A stretch of 64,000 nucleotides of DNA from Pseudomonadota bacterium (GCA_021785405.1 JAJYFF010000006.1:1-64000); one strand, 5' to 3'. Shown: positions 8,637 through 18,169, counted from the stretch's first letter. Translations and numbers: made by a program. The notes: generated from the letters alone by a model not told the origin.

Positions 8637-10775
8637 ATGACCAGTTCGAAGACACGGATCGCGAGCCTGGCGGGCTTCGCCCTGATCGTATTCGCCGCGA
8701 TCGGCGCGCGTGCCCAGGGCGCCGCGCCCAATAAGCTCCAGTCGATCGACGTGCGGACGCTGGCCGGCCAGCAAGTGCTGCTCACCCTGCACCTGAGCGG
8801 GCCGGCGCCCCAGCCCCTCGCCTTCACGGTCGACAAGCCGGCGCGGATCGCGCTCGACCTGCCGAACGTCTCGCTCGCGCTGCCGTCGCGGCGCATCGAC
8901 GTGCGCTCCGGCGTCGTCGATTCGGTGCTGGCCGCCGAGGCCGATGGCCGCACGCGCGTCGTGGTCGATCTGGACACGTTGATTCCGTACACGACGCGGG
9001 TCGAGGGCAACGACATCCTGGTCGATCTCGGTGCGCGGCCCGCGACGCAGGCGCCGGCGATGGCCGAGCGCGGCGTGACGCCGGTCGGCGCGCAGGCGAG
9101 CGCCGCGGCGGCGCACTCGATCCGCACGATCGACTTCCGCCGGGGGCCGAACGGCACCGGCCGCATCATCGTGAACATGTCGGATGCGACCATCCCGGTC
9201 AGCACGCGGCAGGAAGGCGATCGGATCGTCGTCGACTTCTCGGGTGCGCACCTGCCGGCGCACTTGATGCGCCGTTACGACGTCACCGATTTCGCGACCC
9301 CGGTCGAATCGCTCGACGCGATGCGCCGCAACGGGAACACGCGGATCGTGATCCACGCGCACGGCAACTTCGACCAGCTCGCCTACCAGGCCGATTCCCA
9401 GTACGTGGTCGAGGTCAAGCCGAAATCGGAAGTCGCCGGCACCGAAGGCAAGAAGCACTACAGCGGCCAGCGGCTCACGCTCGACTTCCAGAACATCGAC
9501 GTGCGTTCGGTGCTGCAGCTGCTCGCCGACACCGGCGGCCAGAACATCGTCGTCAGCGACGCCGTCACCGGCAATCTCACGCTGCGCTTGCAGAACGTCC
9601 CCTGGGACGAAGCGCTCGACATCGTGCTGCGCACCAAGGGCCTCGACAAGGTGCGCGAGGGCAACGTGCTGATCGTCGGTCCGACCGCCGAGCTCGCCGC
9701 GGAGGAGAAGGCGCATCTCGCGGCGCGCGATCAGATCCAGCAGCTCGAACCGCTGCACACGGAGTTCATGCAGGTCAACTACGCGAAGGCCTCCGATCTC
9801 GCCGCGCTGATCAAGGCGGGCGGCGGCAAGAACTCCATGCTCTCTTCGCGCGGCGCGCTGTCGGTCGACGAGCGCACCAACACGCTGTTGATCAAGGACA
9901 CCGCCGAGCGGCTCGCGAGCATCCGCCGCCTGGTCCGCAAGCTCGACGTGCCGGTGAAGCAGGTGCTGATCGAGGCGCGCATCGTCGTGGTGACCGATCA
10001 GTTCGAGCGCGACCTCGGCGCCCGGTTCGGGGTGACCAAGTACGCCCAGAACGGCAACAACGGCTTGCTGTCGGTGACCGGCAACGGCACCGGCGCCGAC
10101 ACGATGACCCAATCGGCGATCAGCAACCTGAATACGAGTCACACGCTCTACCCGATCACCGCGCCGTCGCTCGGGAACCGCTATCAGGTGAACCTGCCGG
10201 TCGCGAATCCGGCCGGAGCGATCGGCCTGTCGATCCTCGGCAGCAGCTACCTGGTCGATCTCGAGCTGTCGGCCGCGCAGAACGAGGGCCGGGGCGAGGT
10301 CATCTCCTCGCCGCGCGTGATCACCGCCAACCAGAAGGAGGCGACGATCATGCAGGGCGTCGAGATCCCGTACCAGCAGTCCGCGTCGAGCGGCGCGACG
10401 ACCACGCAGTTCAAGAAGGCGGTGCTGTCGCTGAAGGTGACGCCGCTGATCACCCCGGACAACCGCGTGCTGCTCGACCTCGACGTGAGCGACGATTCGG
10501 TGGGCCAGTCGGTGCAGAGCGCGACCGGCGGCACCGTGCCCTCGATCAACACCCGCGAGATCATCACGCAGGTGCTGGTCAACGACGGCCAGACGGTGGT
10601 CCTCGGCGGCATCCTGGACACGACCAAGAGCAACGCCGCGGACAAGGTGCCCTACCTCGGCGACATCCCGGTGCTCGGGCATCTGTTCAAGAGCACCACG
10701 CGGATCAACAACAAGACCGAGTTGCTGGTGTTCATCACGCCGAAGATCCTGCGCGAAGGCTCGAATCTCTACTGA
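8637..10775 (+). CDS. pilQ: Type IV pilus secretin PilQ
   Basis: A 712-residue outer-membrane secretin with a signal peptide (cleavage after ARA-Q about residue 26). Two AMIN (peptidoglycan-binding) domains lie at about 35-115 and 150-245. A secretin/TonB N-terminal short domain follows near 285-350 (LDFQNIDVRSVLQLLADTGG). Next come an N1 domain and the secretin core at about 540-705, with EVISSPRVITANQKEA, VPYLGDIPVLGHLFK and TELLVFITPKIL. The multimer forms the gated channel for the pilus and for DNA uptake in relatives. An ATG at 8637 with CACGGAGAG upstream fixes the start. It is the last pilus gene in the run. Confidence 0.96.
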   Translation: MTSSKTRIASLAGFALIVFAAIGARAQGAAPNKLQSIDVRTLAGQQVLLTLHLSGPAPQPLAFTVDKPARIALDLPNVSLALPSRRIDVRSGVVDSVLAAEADGRTRVVVDLDTLIPYTTRVEGNDILVDLGARPATQAPAMAERGVTPVGAQASAAAAHSIRTIDFRRGPNGTGRIIVNMSDATIPVSTRQEGDRIVVDFSGAHLPAHLMRRYDVTDFATPVESLDAMRRNGNTRIVIHAHGNFDQLAYQADSQYVVEVKPKSEVAGTEGKKHYSGQRLTLDFQNIDVRSVLQLLADTGGQNIVVSDAVTGNLTLRLQNVPWDEALDIVLRTKGLDKVREGNVLIVGPTAELAAEEKAHLAARDQIQQLEPLHTEFMQVNYAKASDLAALIKAGGGKNSMLSSRGALSVDERTNTLLIKDTAERLASIRRLVRKLDVPVKQVLIEARIVVVTDQFERDLGARFGVTKYAQNGNNGLLSVTGNGTGADTMTQSAISNLNTSHTLYPITAPSLGNRYQVNLPVANPAGAIGLSILGSSYLVDLELSAAQNEGRGEVISSPRVITANQKEATIMQGVEIPYQQSASSGATTTQFKKAVLSLKVTPLITPDNRVLLDLDVSDDSVGQSVQSATGGTVPSINTREIITQVLVNDGQTVVLGGILDTTKSNAADKVPYLGDIPVLGHLFKSTTRINNKTELLVFITPKILREGSNLY

Positions 10776-10807
10776 GGCGCCGGGCGCCACCGTCGCGACG
10801 GACGGGA

Positions 10808-10828
10808 CGCCCGCCGCGGCGGCGGGCG
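10808..10828 (+). other. GC-rich hairpin between pilQ and aroK
   Basis: A perfect 8-base inverted repeat, CGCCCGCC-GCGGC-GGCGGGCG, with no T-run behind it. It may weaken readthrough from the pil genes into aroK or protect the upstream mRNA end. It is not a classical intrinsic terminator. Confidence 0.35.
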
Positions 10829-10868
10829 CCCCGGTCCAGCCCCGCCTGCTCTATGATGCGCAGCCGAG

Positions 10869-11420
10869 ATGTTCGGCAAGACCAACGTGTTCTTGATCGG
10901 GCCGATGGGGTCGGGGAAGACCGCCGTCGGCCGTCAACTCGGGCGGCTGCTCGGCCTGGTGTTCCGCGACAGCGACGCGGACGTGGTCGCGCGCACCGGC
11001 GTCGACATCGGCTACATCTTCGAGCAGGAGGGCGAGAGCGGCTTTCGCGCGCGTGAGCGCGAAACCATCGAACGCCTGACCGCGCTCGAGGGCATCGTGC
11101 TCGCGACCGGCGGCGGCGCCGTGATCGATCCGGCGAACCGCCGGGCGCTCGCCGAGCGCGGAACCGTCGTCTACCTGCAGACCTCGGTCGAGCAGCAACT
11201 CGCCCGCACCCGCCATGCCCGGCATCGGCCGCTGCTCTCGGTCGCCGATCCGGTGCGCGTGCTCGAGACGCTGCTCGAGCGGCGCGCGCCGCTGTACGCC
11301 GAGATCGCCGACGTCACCGTGACGACCGACGGTCGCCGGGTCGGCCTGGTCGCCGCGGAGATCCTGCAAGCGCTTCAGCGGGCCAAGGGCGAGCGGGCTC
11401 CGTATAATCCTTCGCCGTGA
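10869..11420 (+). CDS. aroK: Shikimate kinase
   Basis: A 183-residue P-loop kinase that phosphorylates shikimate at O3 in the chorismate pathway. Visible: Walker A GPMGSGKTAVG (residues 11-21), DSDADVVARTG with the shikimate-binding Asp, FRARERETIE (Arg), GGGAVIDPANR and the lid RHARHRPLLS. Normal length. It lies 93 nt after pilQ and overlaps aroB by four bases. pilQ-aroK-aroB order is widely conserved. Confidence 0.96.
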   Translation: MFGKTNVFLIGPMGSGKTAVGRQLGRLLGLVFRDSDADVVARTGVDIGYIFEQEGESGFRARERETIERLTALEGIVLATGGGAVIDPANRRALAERGTVVYLQTSVEQQLARTRHARHRPLLSVADPVRVLETLLERRAPLYAEIADVTVTTDGRRVGLVAAEILQALQRAKGERAPYNPSP

Positions 11421-12493
11421 GAACCGTAAACGTCGATCTCGGGCGCGCGACCTATCCGATCGACATCGGACCGGGCCTCCTCGGCGACGGCGGGACGCTC
11501 GCGGGTCGAGTCCCGGGCGCGGACCTGCTCCTGCTCAGCAACGAGACGATCGCGCCGCTGTATCTCGGCCGCGTGAAAGCCGGTTTGCCGGACCGGCGCA
11601 TCGGCGAGTGCATCCTGCCGGACGGCGAGCGCTACAAGACGCTCGCGACCGCGAGCCGCGTGTTCGACGCGCTCGTCGAGCAGCGGTTCAACCGCGACGC
11701 GACGCTGGTCGCGCTCGGTGGCGGCGTGGTCGGCGACGTCGGTGGATTCGCGGCCGCGTGCTACCAACGCGGGATCCGCTTCGTCCAGGTCCCGACCACC
11801 TTGCTCGCGCAGGTCGACTCCTCGGTCGGCGGCAAGACCGGCGTGAACCACCCGGGCGGCAAGAACCTGATCGGCGCGTTCCACCAGCCGGTCGCGGTGA
11901 TCGCCGACACCGACTGTCTCGCGACGCTCCCCGACCGCGAGCTGCGCGCCGGTCTCGCCGAGGTCGTCAAGTACGGGTGCATCGCCGATGCCGCCCTGTT
12001 CGACCGGCTCGAGCGCATCGTTCGCCGCCTGACCGCGCGCGAGCCGGCGGCCCTGGTCGAGGCGATCGCGCGTTCCTGCGAGATCAAGGCCGCGATCGTC
12101 GCACGGGACGAACGCGAGGACGGCGTGCGGGCGATCCTGAACTTCGGCCATACGTTCGGCCACGCGATCGAGGCGGCGACCGGTTACGAGCGCTATCTGC
12201 ACGGCGAGGCGGTCGCGATCGGGATGGCGATCGCCGCGGATCTGTCGGCCCGGATCGGGCTCGTCGATCGCTCCGTACCGCAGCGACTGCGCGCGCTGCT
12301 GAGTGCGGCCGGCCTCGCGCTCGAGGCGCCGCGCATCGGCGCGGCCCGCGCGCGCGCGCTGATCGGCATGGACAAGAAGGTGCGCGGCGGCGCGGTGCGA
12401 CTCGTGCTGCTCGCGGGGCTCGGCGTCGCGGAGCTGCGCAGCGACTACGGTGAAGTCGAGCTGTTGCGCACGCTGGAGGAGCACTTCGAATGA
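11417..12493 (+). CDS. aroB: 3-dehydroquinate synthase
   Basis: A 358-residue NAD- and metal-dependent cyclase converting DAHP to 3-dehydroquinate. The GTG start overlaps the aroK stop. NAD-binding and active-site motifs include [47 protein letters not shown], and the metal ligands in [12 protein letters not shown] and [18 protein letters not shown] hexamer at 11403-11408, nine nt before the GTG, may be chance or a weak internal promoter. It overlaps dgt by four bases. Confidence 0.96.
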   Translation: MRTVNVDLGRATYPIDIGPGLLGDGGTLAGRVPGADLLLLSNETIAPLYLGRVKAGLPDRRIGECILPDGERYKTLATASRVFDALVEQRFNRDATLVALGGGVVGDVGGFAAACYQRGIRFVQVPTTLLAQVDSSVGGKTGVNHPGGKNLIGAFHQPVAVIADTDCLATLPDRELRAGLAEVVKYGCIADAALFDRLERIVRRLTAREPAALVEAIARSCEIKAAIVARDEREDGVRAILNFGHTFGHAIEAATGYERYLHGEAVAIGMAIAADLSARIGLVDRSVPQRLRALLSAAGLALEAPRIGAARARALIGMDKKVRGGAVRLVLLAGLGVAELRSDYGEVELLRTLEEHFE

Positions 12494-13644
12494 CGTCCGC
12501 GCTCGCGCCCTACGCGGCCCACGACGAACAGTCGCGCGGTCGTCGCCACGCCGAACCGCGGCCGCGGTACCGCACCGAGTACCAGCGCGACCGCGACCGC
12601 ATCGTCCACTCGACGGCGTTCCGGCGCCTGGTCTACAAGACGCAGGTGTTCGTGAACCACGAGGGCGATCTGTTCCGCACGCGTTTGACCCACACCCTCG
12701 AGGTCGCGCAGATCGCGCGCACCGTCGCCGGTCAGCTGCGGTTGAACGAGTCGCTCGCCGAGGCGATTTGCCTCGCCCACGACCTCGGCCACACGCCGTT
12801 CGGCCACGCGGGCCAGGATGCGCTCAACGACCGCATGGCCGACTTCGGCGGCTTCGAGCACAACCTGCAGTCGCTCCGGGTCGTCGACGAGCTCGAGGAG
12901 CGCTACGCGGCGTTCGACGGCTTGAACCTCACTTTCGAGTGCCGCGAGGGCATCCTGAAGCACTGTTCGTACAAGAACGCGCTGACGCTGGGCGAGGTCG
13001 GCGAGCGCTTCATCAATCGCGAACAACCCAGCCTCGAGGCGCAGCTCGCGAACTTCGCCGACGAAATCGCCTACAACAATCACGACGTCGACGACGGGAT
13101 CCGCGCGGGCCTGATCGACGTCGAGGGCTTGGCCGCGGTGCCGTTGTTCGCCGAGCTGCACGGCGAAGTGCTCGCGAAGCATCCGCGGCTCGGCGGTCGC
13201 CGGTTGATTCACGAGATCGTGCGGCGGATGATCGACCGCCTCGTGACCGACCTGATCGAATCCTCGGCCGCGCGCCTGCGCGAGTCCGGCGTCGCCTCGA
13301 TCCAGGAGGTGCGCACCCAGCGGCAGTTCCTGATCGGATTCAGCGAGGAAACCGCGCGCGCGAACCAGGCGCTGAAGTCCTTCCTGCGGGAGCACCTCTA
13401 CAAGCACTACAAGGTCCGGCGGATGACGACGAAGGCGCAACGGGTGGTGCGGGAGTTGTTCGACGCGTTCTTCGCCGAACCGGCGCTGATGCCGGACGAG
13501 CACCGCGCGTCGGGCACGCGTCGCGAGGCGGTCCAAGGGCCCGCGGGCCGCGCGCGCGCGGTTGCCGACTACATCGCCGGGATGACCGACCGCTACGCGA
13601 TCCTCGAGCACCGCCGGCTGTTCGATCCCGCGGAGCGCACGTGA
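12490..13644 (+). CDS. dgt: Deoxyguanosinetriphosphate triphosphohydrolase-like protein
   Basis: A 384-residue HD-domain protein of the dGTPase type 2 family. Metal-binding residues are in [14 protein letters not shown] (His), [14 protein letters not shown] (His-Asp) and [12 protein letters not shown]. The N-terminus has [20 protein letters not shown], characteristic of the family. It should hydrolyse dNTPs to deoxynucleosides and triphosphate; natural substrate preference is not predictable. ATGA overlap with aroB and overlap with hemE suggest one transcript with the pil/aro genes. Confidence 0.92.
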   Translation: MTSALAPYAAHDEQSRGRRHAEPRPRYRTEYQRDRDRIVHSTAFRRLVYKTQVFVNHEGDLFRTRLTHTLEVAQIARTVAGQLRLNESLAEAICLAHDLGHTPFGHAGQDALNDRMADFGGFEHNLQSLRVVDELEERYAAFDGLNLTFECREGILKHCSYKNALTLGEVGERFINREQPSLEAQLANFADEIAYNNHDVDDGIRAGLIDVEGLAAVPLFAELHGEVLAKHPRLGGRRLIHEIVRRMIDRLVTDLIESSAARLRESGVASIQEVRTQRQFLIGFSEETARANQALKSFLREHLYKHYKVRRMTTKAQRVVRELFDAFFAEPALMPDEHRASGTRREAVQGPAGRARAVADYIAGMTDRYAILEHRRLFDPAERT

Positions 13645-14702
13645 ACGCGCCGCTCGTCAACGATTCGCTGCTGCGCGCGCTGCTGCGCGAGCCGACGCCG
13701 AGGCGGCCGATCTGGCTGATGCGGCAGGCGGGCCGCTATCTGCCGGAGTACCGGGCGACGCGCGAGCGCGCGGGCGGCTTCCTCGAGATGTGCACGAACC
13801 CGCAGATCGCCTGCGAGATCACGCTGCAACCGGTCGAACGCTTTCCGCTCGATGCCGCGATCCTGTTCTCCGACATCCTGACGATCCCGCATGCGATGCG
13901 CCTCGGCCTCGCGTTCGAGACGGGCGAGGGACCGCGCTTCGACCGACCGGTGCGCAGTGCCGCCGACATCGCGAGGCTCTTCGTCCCCGATCCGGCGAGC
14001 GACCTGCGGTACGTCGTCGACGCGGTCGCGCTGATCCGGCGCGAGCTGCGCGGCCGCGTCCCGCTGATCGGCTTCGCCGGATCGCCGTGGACCGTCGCGA
14101 CCTACATGGTCGAGGGGGGCGGCAGCAAGACCTTCGCGCGGATCAAGCGGATGATGTACGGCGCGCCCCGCGATCTGCATCGGCTGCTCGAGCTGCTCGC
14201 GCGGGCGACGATCGCTTACCTGAATGCCCAGATCGCGGCGGGGGCGCAAGCGGTGATGCTGTTCGATACCTGGGGCGGCACGCTGACGCCCGCGCAGTAT
14301 CGGGAATTCTCGCTGCAGTACATGGCGCAGATCGTCGATGCGCTGACGCGCCGGGCCGACGGGCGCATCGTGCCGCGGATCGTGTTCACCAAGGGCGGCG
14401 GCGCCTGGCTCGATCGGATCGCGGCGATCGGCTGCGACGCGGCCGGGGTCGACTGGACGACGGGGCTCGCGGCCGCGCGCGCCGCGGTCGGGGACCGGAT
14501 CGCGCTGCAGGGCAACCTCGATCCGGCGGCGCTGCTCGCGCCGCCGGAGGTGCTGCGTGCCGAGGCGCTGCGGGTGCTCGCGGACTACGGCCCCGGACCC
14601 GGGCACGTGTTCAATCTCGGTCACGGCATCACGCCGGACGTCGACCCGGAGAACGTCGCCGTTCTCGTCGACACCGTGCGCGGCTATCGCCCCCCGGCCT
14701 GA
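13641..14702 (+). CDS. hemE: Uroporphyrinogen decarboxylase
   Basis: A 353-residue cytosolic enzyme of heme synthesis that decarboxylates uroporphyrinogen III to coproporphyrinogen III. The GTG at 13641 overlaps the dgt stop and gives [15 protein letters not shown]. Both family signatures are present: [16 protein letters not shown] near residue 24 and [16 protein letters not shown] near 138. The catalytic Asp is in LFSDIL. Full length. It is the end of the plus-strand run that starts at pilM and converges on fadD. Confidence 0.96.
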   Translation: MNAPLVNDSLLRALLREPTPRRPIWLMRQAGRYLPEYRATRERAGGFLEMCTNPQIACEITLQPVERFPLDAAILFSDILTIPHAMRLGLAFETGEGPRFDRPVRSAADIARLFVPDPASDLRYVVDAVALIRRELRGRVPLIGFAGSPWTVATYMVEGGGSKTFARIKRMMYGAPRDLHRLLELLARATIAYLNAQIAAGAQAVMLFDTWGGTLTPAQYREFSLQYMAQIVDALTRRADGRIVPRIVFTKGGGAWLDRIAAIGCDAAGVDWTTGLAAARAAVGDRIALQGNLDPAALLAPPEVLRAEALRVLADYGPGPGHVFNLGHGITPDVDPENVAVLVDTVRGYRPPA

Positions 14703-14729
14703 CGCGCGTCACGGTCCGCGCCGGGCGGC

Positions 14730-16412
14730 TCAGGTGGGCTTGCGCAGCTCGTCGCGCAGCGCTCGCCGCAGGATCTTGCCGACGTTCGTCTTCGGCAACT
14801 CGGCACGGAAGTACAGGTGCTTCGGCATCTTGTAGCCGGTCAAGTTGTGCCGCAGGTGCGCGAGCAGCGCGTCGGCGTCGAGATCCGGATCCTTCTTCAC
14901 GACGAACAGCGCCACCGCCTCGCCCGAGTTCTCGTCCGGCACGGCGACCGCGGCCGCTTCCAGCACGCCGGGGTACTCCGCGGCGACGCTCTCGACCTCG
15001 TTCGGATAGACGTTGAAGCCGGACACCAGGATCATGTCCTTCTTGCGATCCTCGATGTACACGAAGCCTTCGGCGTCGATCCGGCCGATGTCGCCGGTGC
15101 GCAACCAGTCGCCGAAGAAGACCTTCGCGGTCTCGTCCGGTCGATTCCAGTAGCCGACGGTGACCTGCGGGCCGCGCACGCAGATCTCGCCGATCGCGCC
15201 GACCCCGAGCTCCCGGCCCTCGTCGTCGCGAATCGTGATCTCGGTGGACGGAATCGGCAGGCCGATCGACTGGTTGAAGTCGAGCGCCACCGGATTGATG
15301 CAGGCGGCGGGCGAGGTCTCGGTGAGTCCCCAGGCCTGGGTGAGCACGCAGCCGGTCACCTCCTTCCAGCGCTGTGCGACCACCGCTTGCACCGCCATGC
15401 CGCCGCCGAGGCTCACCTTGAGCGCGCTGAAATCGAGGTCCGCGAATCCGGGCGTGTGCAGCAGCGCGTTGAACAGCGTGTTCACGCCGCTGATGAAGAA
15501 GAACCGATGCTTGCGCAGCTCGGCGACGAACCCGGGAAAATCGCGCGGATTCGTGATCAGCACGTTGCTCGCGCCGAGGTGGGTGAACATCAGGCAGTTC
15601 GCGGTCAGCGCGAAGATATGATAGAGCGGCAACGCGGTGATCACGACCGGCCGCGTCGGTGCGTCCGGCGCCTGCAACACCGGATTGAGCCACGCGCCCG
15701 CCTGGAGCAGGTTCGCGACCAGATTCCGGTGCGAGAGGATCGCGCCCTTCGCGATCCCGGTCGTGCCGCCGGTGTACTGCAGGAACGCCGGATCCGAGCC
15801 GCGGATCCGGGGTCGAACGAACGCGAGGCCGCGGCCCGCCGCGAGCGCCGCCTTGAAGCGGAGCGCCCCCGGAATCCGCCACGGCGGAACCTGCTTGCGG
15901 ACCCGGCGCAGCACGAAGTTCACGATCGCGCCTCGCGGTGGCGCGAGCAGGTCGCCGATCGCGGTCACGATCACCTTGTCCAGCGGGATTCTCGGCAGCA
16001 CGTCGACGAGCACGTGCGCGAAGTTCTCGACGATCACGATCGCCTTCGCGCCGGAGTCCTGCAACTGATGCTCGAGTTCGCGCGCGGTGTAGAGCGGGTT
16101 GGTGTTGACGACGACCAGGCCGGCGCGCAGTGCGCCGTAGAGCGCGACCGGATACTGCAGCACGTTCGGCATCATCAACGCGATTCGATCGCCCGGCGAG
16201 AGCCCCGAACGGTTTTGCAGCCACGCGGCGAACGCTCGCGTGAGTTCGTCGAGGCGCGCGTACGAGATCGTCGTGCCCATGTTCGTGAACGCGGGCCGGT
16301 CGCGGTGGCGCGCGCAGGCTTCCTCGAACGGCTCGACGAGGGACGCGTACCGATCGGGATCGATCTCGGCGGGTACGCCGGCCGGATACCGCTTCAGCCA
16401 AATTCGGTCCAT
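14730..16412 (-). CDS. fadD: Long-chain fatty-acid--CoA ligase
   Basis: A 560-residue ANL-superfamily enzyme that activates fatty acids with ATP and CoA at the inner membrane. ATG 16412 is preceded by AGGAG. Motifs: adenylate P-loop YTGGTTGIAKGA (about 218-229), TQAWGLTETSPA, GDWLRTGDIGRIDAEGF, and DRKKDMILVSGFNVYPNEVE containing the FACS signature. The C-terminal Lys is in TNVGKILRRALRDEL. It is most like proteobacterial FadD (about 560 residues). It stands alone, convergent with hemE. Confidence 0.93.
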   Translation of the reverse strand: MDRIWLKRYPAGVPAEIDPDRYASLVEPFEEACARHRDRPAFTNMGTTISYARLDELTRAFAAWLQNRSGLSPGDRIALMMPNVLQYPVALYGALRAGLVVVNTNPLYTARELEHQLQDSGAKAIVIVENFAHVLVDVLPRIPLDKVIVTAIGDLLAPPRGAIVNFVLRRVRKQVPPWRIPGALRFKAALAAGRGLAFVRPRIRGSDPAFLQYTGGTTGIAKGAILSHRNLVANLLQAGAWLNPVLQAPDAPTRPVVITALPLYHIFALTANCLMFTHLGASNVLITNPRDFPGFVAELRKHRFFFISGVNTLFNALLHTPGFADLDFSALKVSLGGGMAVQAVVAQRWKEVTGCVLTQAWGLTETSPAACINPVALDFNQSIGLPIPSTEITIRDDEGRELGVGAIGEICVRGPQVTVGYWNRPDETAKVFFGDWLRTGDIGRIDAEGFVYIEDRKKDMILVSGFNVYPNEVESVAAEYPGVLEAAAVAVPDENSGEAVALFVVKKDPDLDADALLAHLRHNLTGYKMPKHLYFRAELPKTNVGKILRRALRDELRKPT

Positions 16413-16543
16413 ACCGGCGGGCTCCTGGTTATGATGTACCGCGTGTCGCGTGTATAACACCGGTGCGCTGGAGCGGCAATCCGCCGACGGCGTGCGCGTG
16501 CCCGCCCGCAGGGCGGGTGGCTGTCGAGGCGAAGGAGCGGTCG

Positions 16544-16951
16544 ATGAGGAAACTGCGGTGGACGTTCCTGGCCGCCTGCGCCGCGTTGTCCGGGTGCGTC
16601 CTGGGCTACGGCCGCTGCCTGCTGTTGTCGCCGATTCACGCGACGCTCTCCGGCACGCTCGATTTCCACACCTACGAGGTCGGCGGCGCGGTCGAGCGGG
16701 TGGCGGTGCTGACGACCGATCACTCCCAGTACGTGTACGCCCCGGCCGAGAATGCGCAGTGTCAGATCGCGGAGCGCTTTCAGCTGGTCGGGTGGGGCGA
16801 GTATCCGCCGGATCTGCGCGACGGGACGCGGGTGCGCGTCTCCGGCGCACTCGCGGTCGCGACCTCGCCCCATCAGCACACCCACTTCGTGCTGCGCGTG
16901 CGCTCGATCGATCCCCTACCGATGCTTGGGAAACCCGCGCCGGCCCATTAG
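16544..16951 (+). CDS. Small lipoprotein, DUF4431-like
   Basis: A 135-residue protein. ATG 16544 is chosen because GAAGGAG lies 7 nt upstream. Signal sequence with lipobox LSGC (Cys at about residue 18). The mature part is a small beta-rich domain with TLSGTLDFHTYEVGGAVERV, a central Cys, GTRVRVSGALAVATSPHQHTH and a closing RVRSID, a pattern like DUF4431 proteins. Function unknown. An inverted repeat CCCGCCC-GCA-GGGCGGG lies in the leader near 16501-16517. Confidence 0.7.
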   Translation: MRKLRWTFLAACAALSGCVLGYGRCLLLSPIHATLSGTLDFHTYEVGGAVERVAVLTTDHSQYVYAPAENAQCQIAERFQLVGWGEYPPDLRDGTRVRVSGALAVATSPHQHTHFVLRVRSIDPLPMLGKPAPAH

Positions 16952-16954
16952 AAT
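16926..16954 (+). promoter_or_regulatory. Candidate sigma-70 promoter for the DUF3761 gene
   Basis: TTGGGA (16926-16931) and TAGAAT (16949-16954) are 17 nt apart; the -10 hexamer overlaps the stop codon of the preceding gene. The predicted start near 16961 leaves a leader of about 32 nt with GGGAGACG before the ATG. Confidence 0.5.
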
Positions 16955-16992
16955 CCGTCGCGGATCCTACGTAATCCACAGGGAGACGATTC

Positions 16993-17451
16993 ATGAAAAG
17001 CAACATCGGTTTGAGTCTGGCCGCATTGGCGGCGTGTTTCGCGCTCGGCTTGCCTGCCCACGCGGCATTCGCGAAGACCCGTATGGTCGCCTGCCAGGAC
17101 GGAACGCATGCGAAGGCGGGCCGCGGCGCGTGCAGCGGCCATGGCGGCGTCGCGATGACCCATGCGAAGACGAAGGCCAAGGCCAAGGCCAAGGCCAAGG
17201 CGAAGAAGGCCGAAGCGAAGCCGAAGCACGCCATGGCGACGAAGCCGATGGCGAAGATGGAAAGCCACAAAGCGGCCAAGCACGAAGCGGCCAAGCACGC
17301 AGCCGCCAAGCACGCCGCGGCGACGAAGTCCGCGGAGGCTGGGGCCGCCGGTGCGACCGCCCGGTGCAAGGACGGCAGCTACTCGCATGCGAAGGGGCAT
17401 CGAGGTGCCTGCTCCGGCCACGGCGGCGTCGCCGAGTGGTTGAAGCACTGA
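16993..17451 (+). CDS. Secreted protein with two DUF3761 motifs joined by an Ala/Lys-rich linker
   Basis: A 152-residue protein with a signal peptide (cleaved after AHA, about residue 25). Two copies of a short cysteine motif bracket the protein: VACQDGTHAKAGRGACSGHG (about 33-52) and CKDGSYSHAKGHRGACSGHG (about 126-145), each continuing GGVA. This is the DUF3761 pattern. The middle (55-110) is almost only Ala, Lys, His, Met and Glu, like histone-H1 tails. Two Cys per motif suggest disulfides or metal binding in the periplasm or outside. Function unknown; polyanion binding is only a guess. Confidence 0.75.
   Translation: MKSNIGLSLAALAACFALGLPAHAAFAKTRMVACQDGTHAKAGRGACSGHGGVAMTHAKTKAKAKAKAKAKKAEAKPKHAMATKPMAKMESHKAAKHEAAKHAAAKHAAATKSAEAGAAGATARCKDGSYSHAKGHRGACSGHGGVAEWLKH
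17173..17202 (+). repeat. Tandem AAGGCC hexamer repeat inside the DUF3761 gene
   Basis: Four perfect copies of AAGGCC (17173-17196) and one variant (AAGGCG) encode a Lys-Ala repeat. Copy-number change would lengthen or shorten the linker by two residues and stay in frame. Confidence 0.85.
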
Positions 17452-17520
17452 GATCACCGCCGCGCTCCGGTCACGCGGCTCCGCGAGGACCCGTGGCCCG
17501 GAGGCGCTTGCCGGCAAGGG

Positions 17521-17552
17521 TCGGATCGGTGGCGACCGCGCCGCCGATCCGA
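17521..17552 (+). terminator. Strong hairpin in the convergent gap, candidate terminator
   Basis: TCGGATCGG (17521-17529) pairs perfectly with CCGATCCGA (17544-17552), extended inward by a G-U pair and GGC/GCC, giving a 13-pair stem with a six-base loop. Only a poor T-tract (TCGTCCCTTCATTTT) follows, so efficiency on the plus strand is uncertain. It lies between two convergent genes. Confidence 0.45.
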
Positions 17553-17560
17553 TCGTCCCT

Positions 17561-18169
17561 TCATTTTCGGAGCATCGGCTCGAGGGCCCGCCAGGCGTTC
17601 GCGAGCAACGGCGCTTGCCCGTCGGTATTCGGATGGAGCCCGTCCGCCTGCATCAACGCGGGCTGCGTCGCGATGCCCTGCAGGAAGAACGGGACGAACG
17701 CGATGCGACGGGCCTGCGCGACCGCGACGAACGCGCGCTGGAATTGCGCGGTGTACTCGGGGCCGTAATTCGGCGGCATCCGCATGCCGAGCAGCAACAC
17801 CGAGGCGCCCGCGGCTTGCGCGAGACGTACCATGCGCTCGAGGTTCGCGTGCATCTCCTGCACCGGGAGCGCCCGCAGGCCGTCGTTCCCGCCGAGCTCG
17901 AGGATCAAGATCCGCGGTCGATGCAGCGCGAGCGCGCGCGGCAGGCGATCGAGGCCGCCCGCGGTGGTCTCGCCGCTGACGCTGGCGTTGACGACGCGAT
18001 AACCGTACCCTAATCGATCGAGCTTCGCTTGCAGCAGCGCGACCCAGCCCTGGCCGACCGGAATACCGTAGCCGGCGCTGATGCTGTCGCCGAACACGAG
18101 GATCGTGCGCGCGGGATGCGCCGCGGCCGAGGCGGCGAACAGTAGGCAGACGATCAACCAACGCTTCAC
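17561..18169 (-). CDS. tesA: Arylesterase / multifunctional acyl-CoA thioesterase I (GDSL hydrolase)
   Basis: A 202-residue SGNH hydrolase with a signal peptide (residues 1-19). GTG 18169 is chosen because GGAGGAGATCC stands directly before it. Block I ILVFGDSISAGYG carries the nucleophile Ser, block III ELGGNDGLR the oxyanion Asn, and DGLHPN the catalytic Asp-His. It is a periplasmic esterase/thioesterase/lysophospholipase as in E. coli TesA. Divergent tesA-ybbA-ybbP is a conserved cluster. Only 12 nt separate its start codon from that of ybbA. Confidence 0.92.
   Translation of the reverse strand: MKRWLIVCLLFAASAAAHPARTILVFGDSISAGYGIPVGQGWVALLQAKLDRLGYGYRVVNASVSGETTAGGLDRLPRALALHRPRILILELGGNDGLRALPVQEMHANLERMVRLAQAAGASVLLLGMRMPPNYGPEYTAQFQRAFVAVAQARRIAFVPFFLQGIATQPALMQADGLHPNTDGQAPLLANAWRALEPMLRK

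Noticed and set aside
12450-14702. Single 750-codon frame that seems to fuse a long extension to HemE
   Set aside because: The first 397 codons are the out-of-frame shadow of dgt; hemE has its own GTG at 13641 overlapping the dgt stop.
17173-17202. Phase-variable repeat able to switch the DUF3761 gene off
   Set aside because: The unit is six bases, so slippage keeps the frame; only linker length would change.
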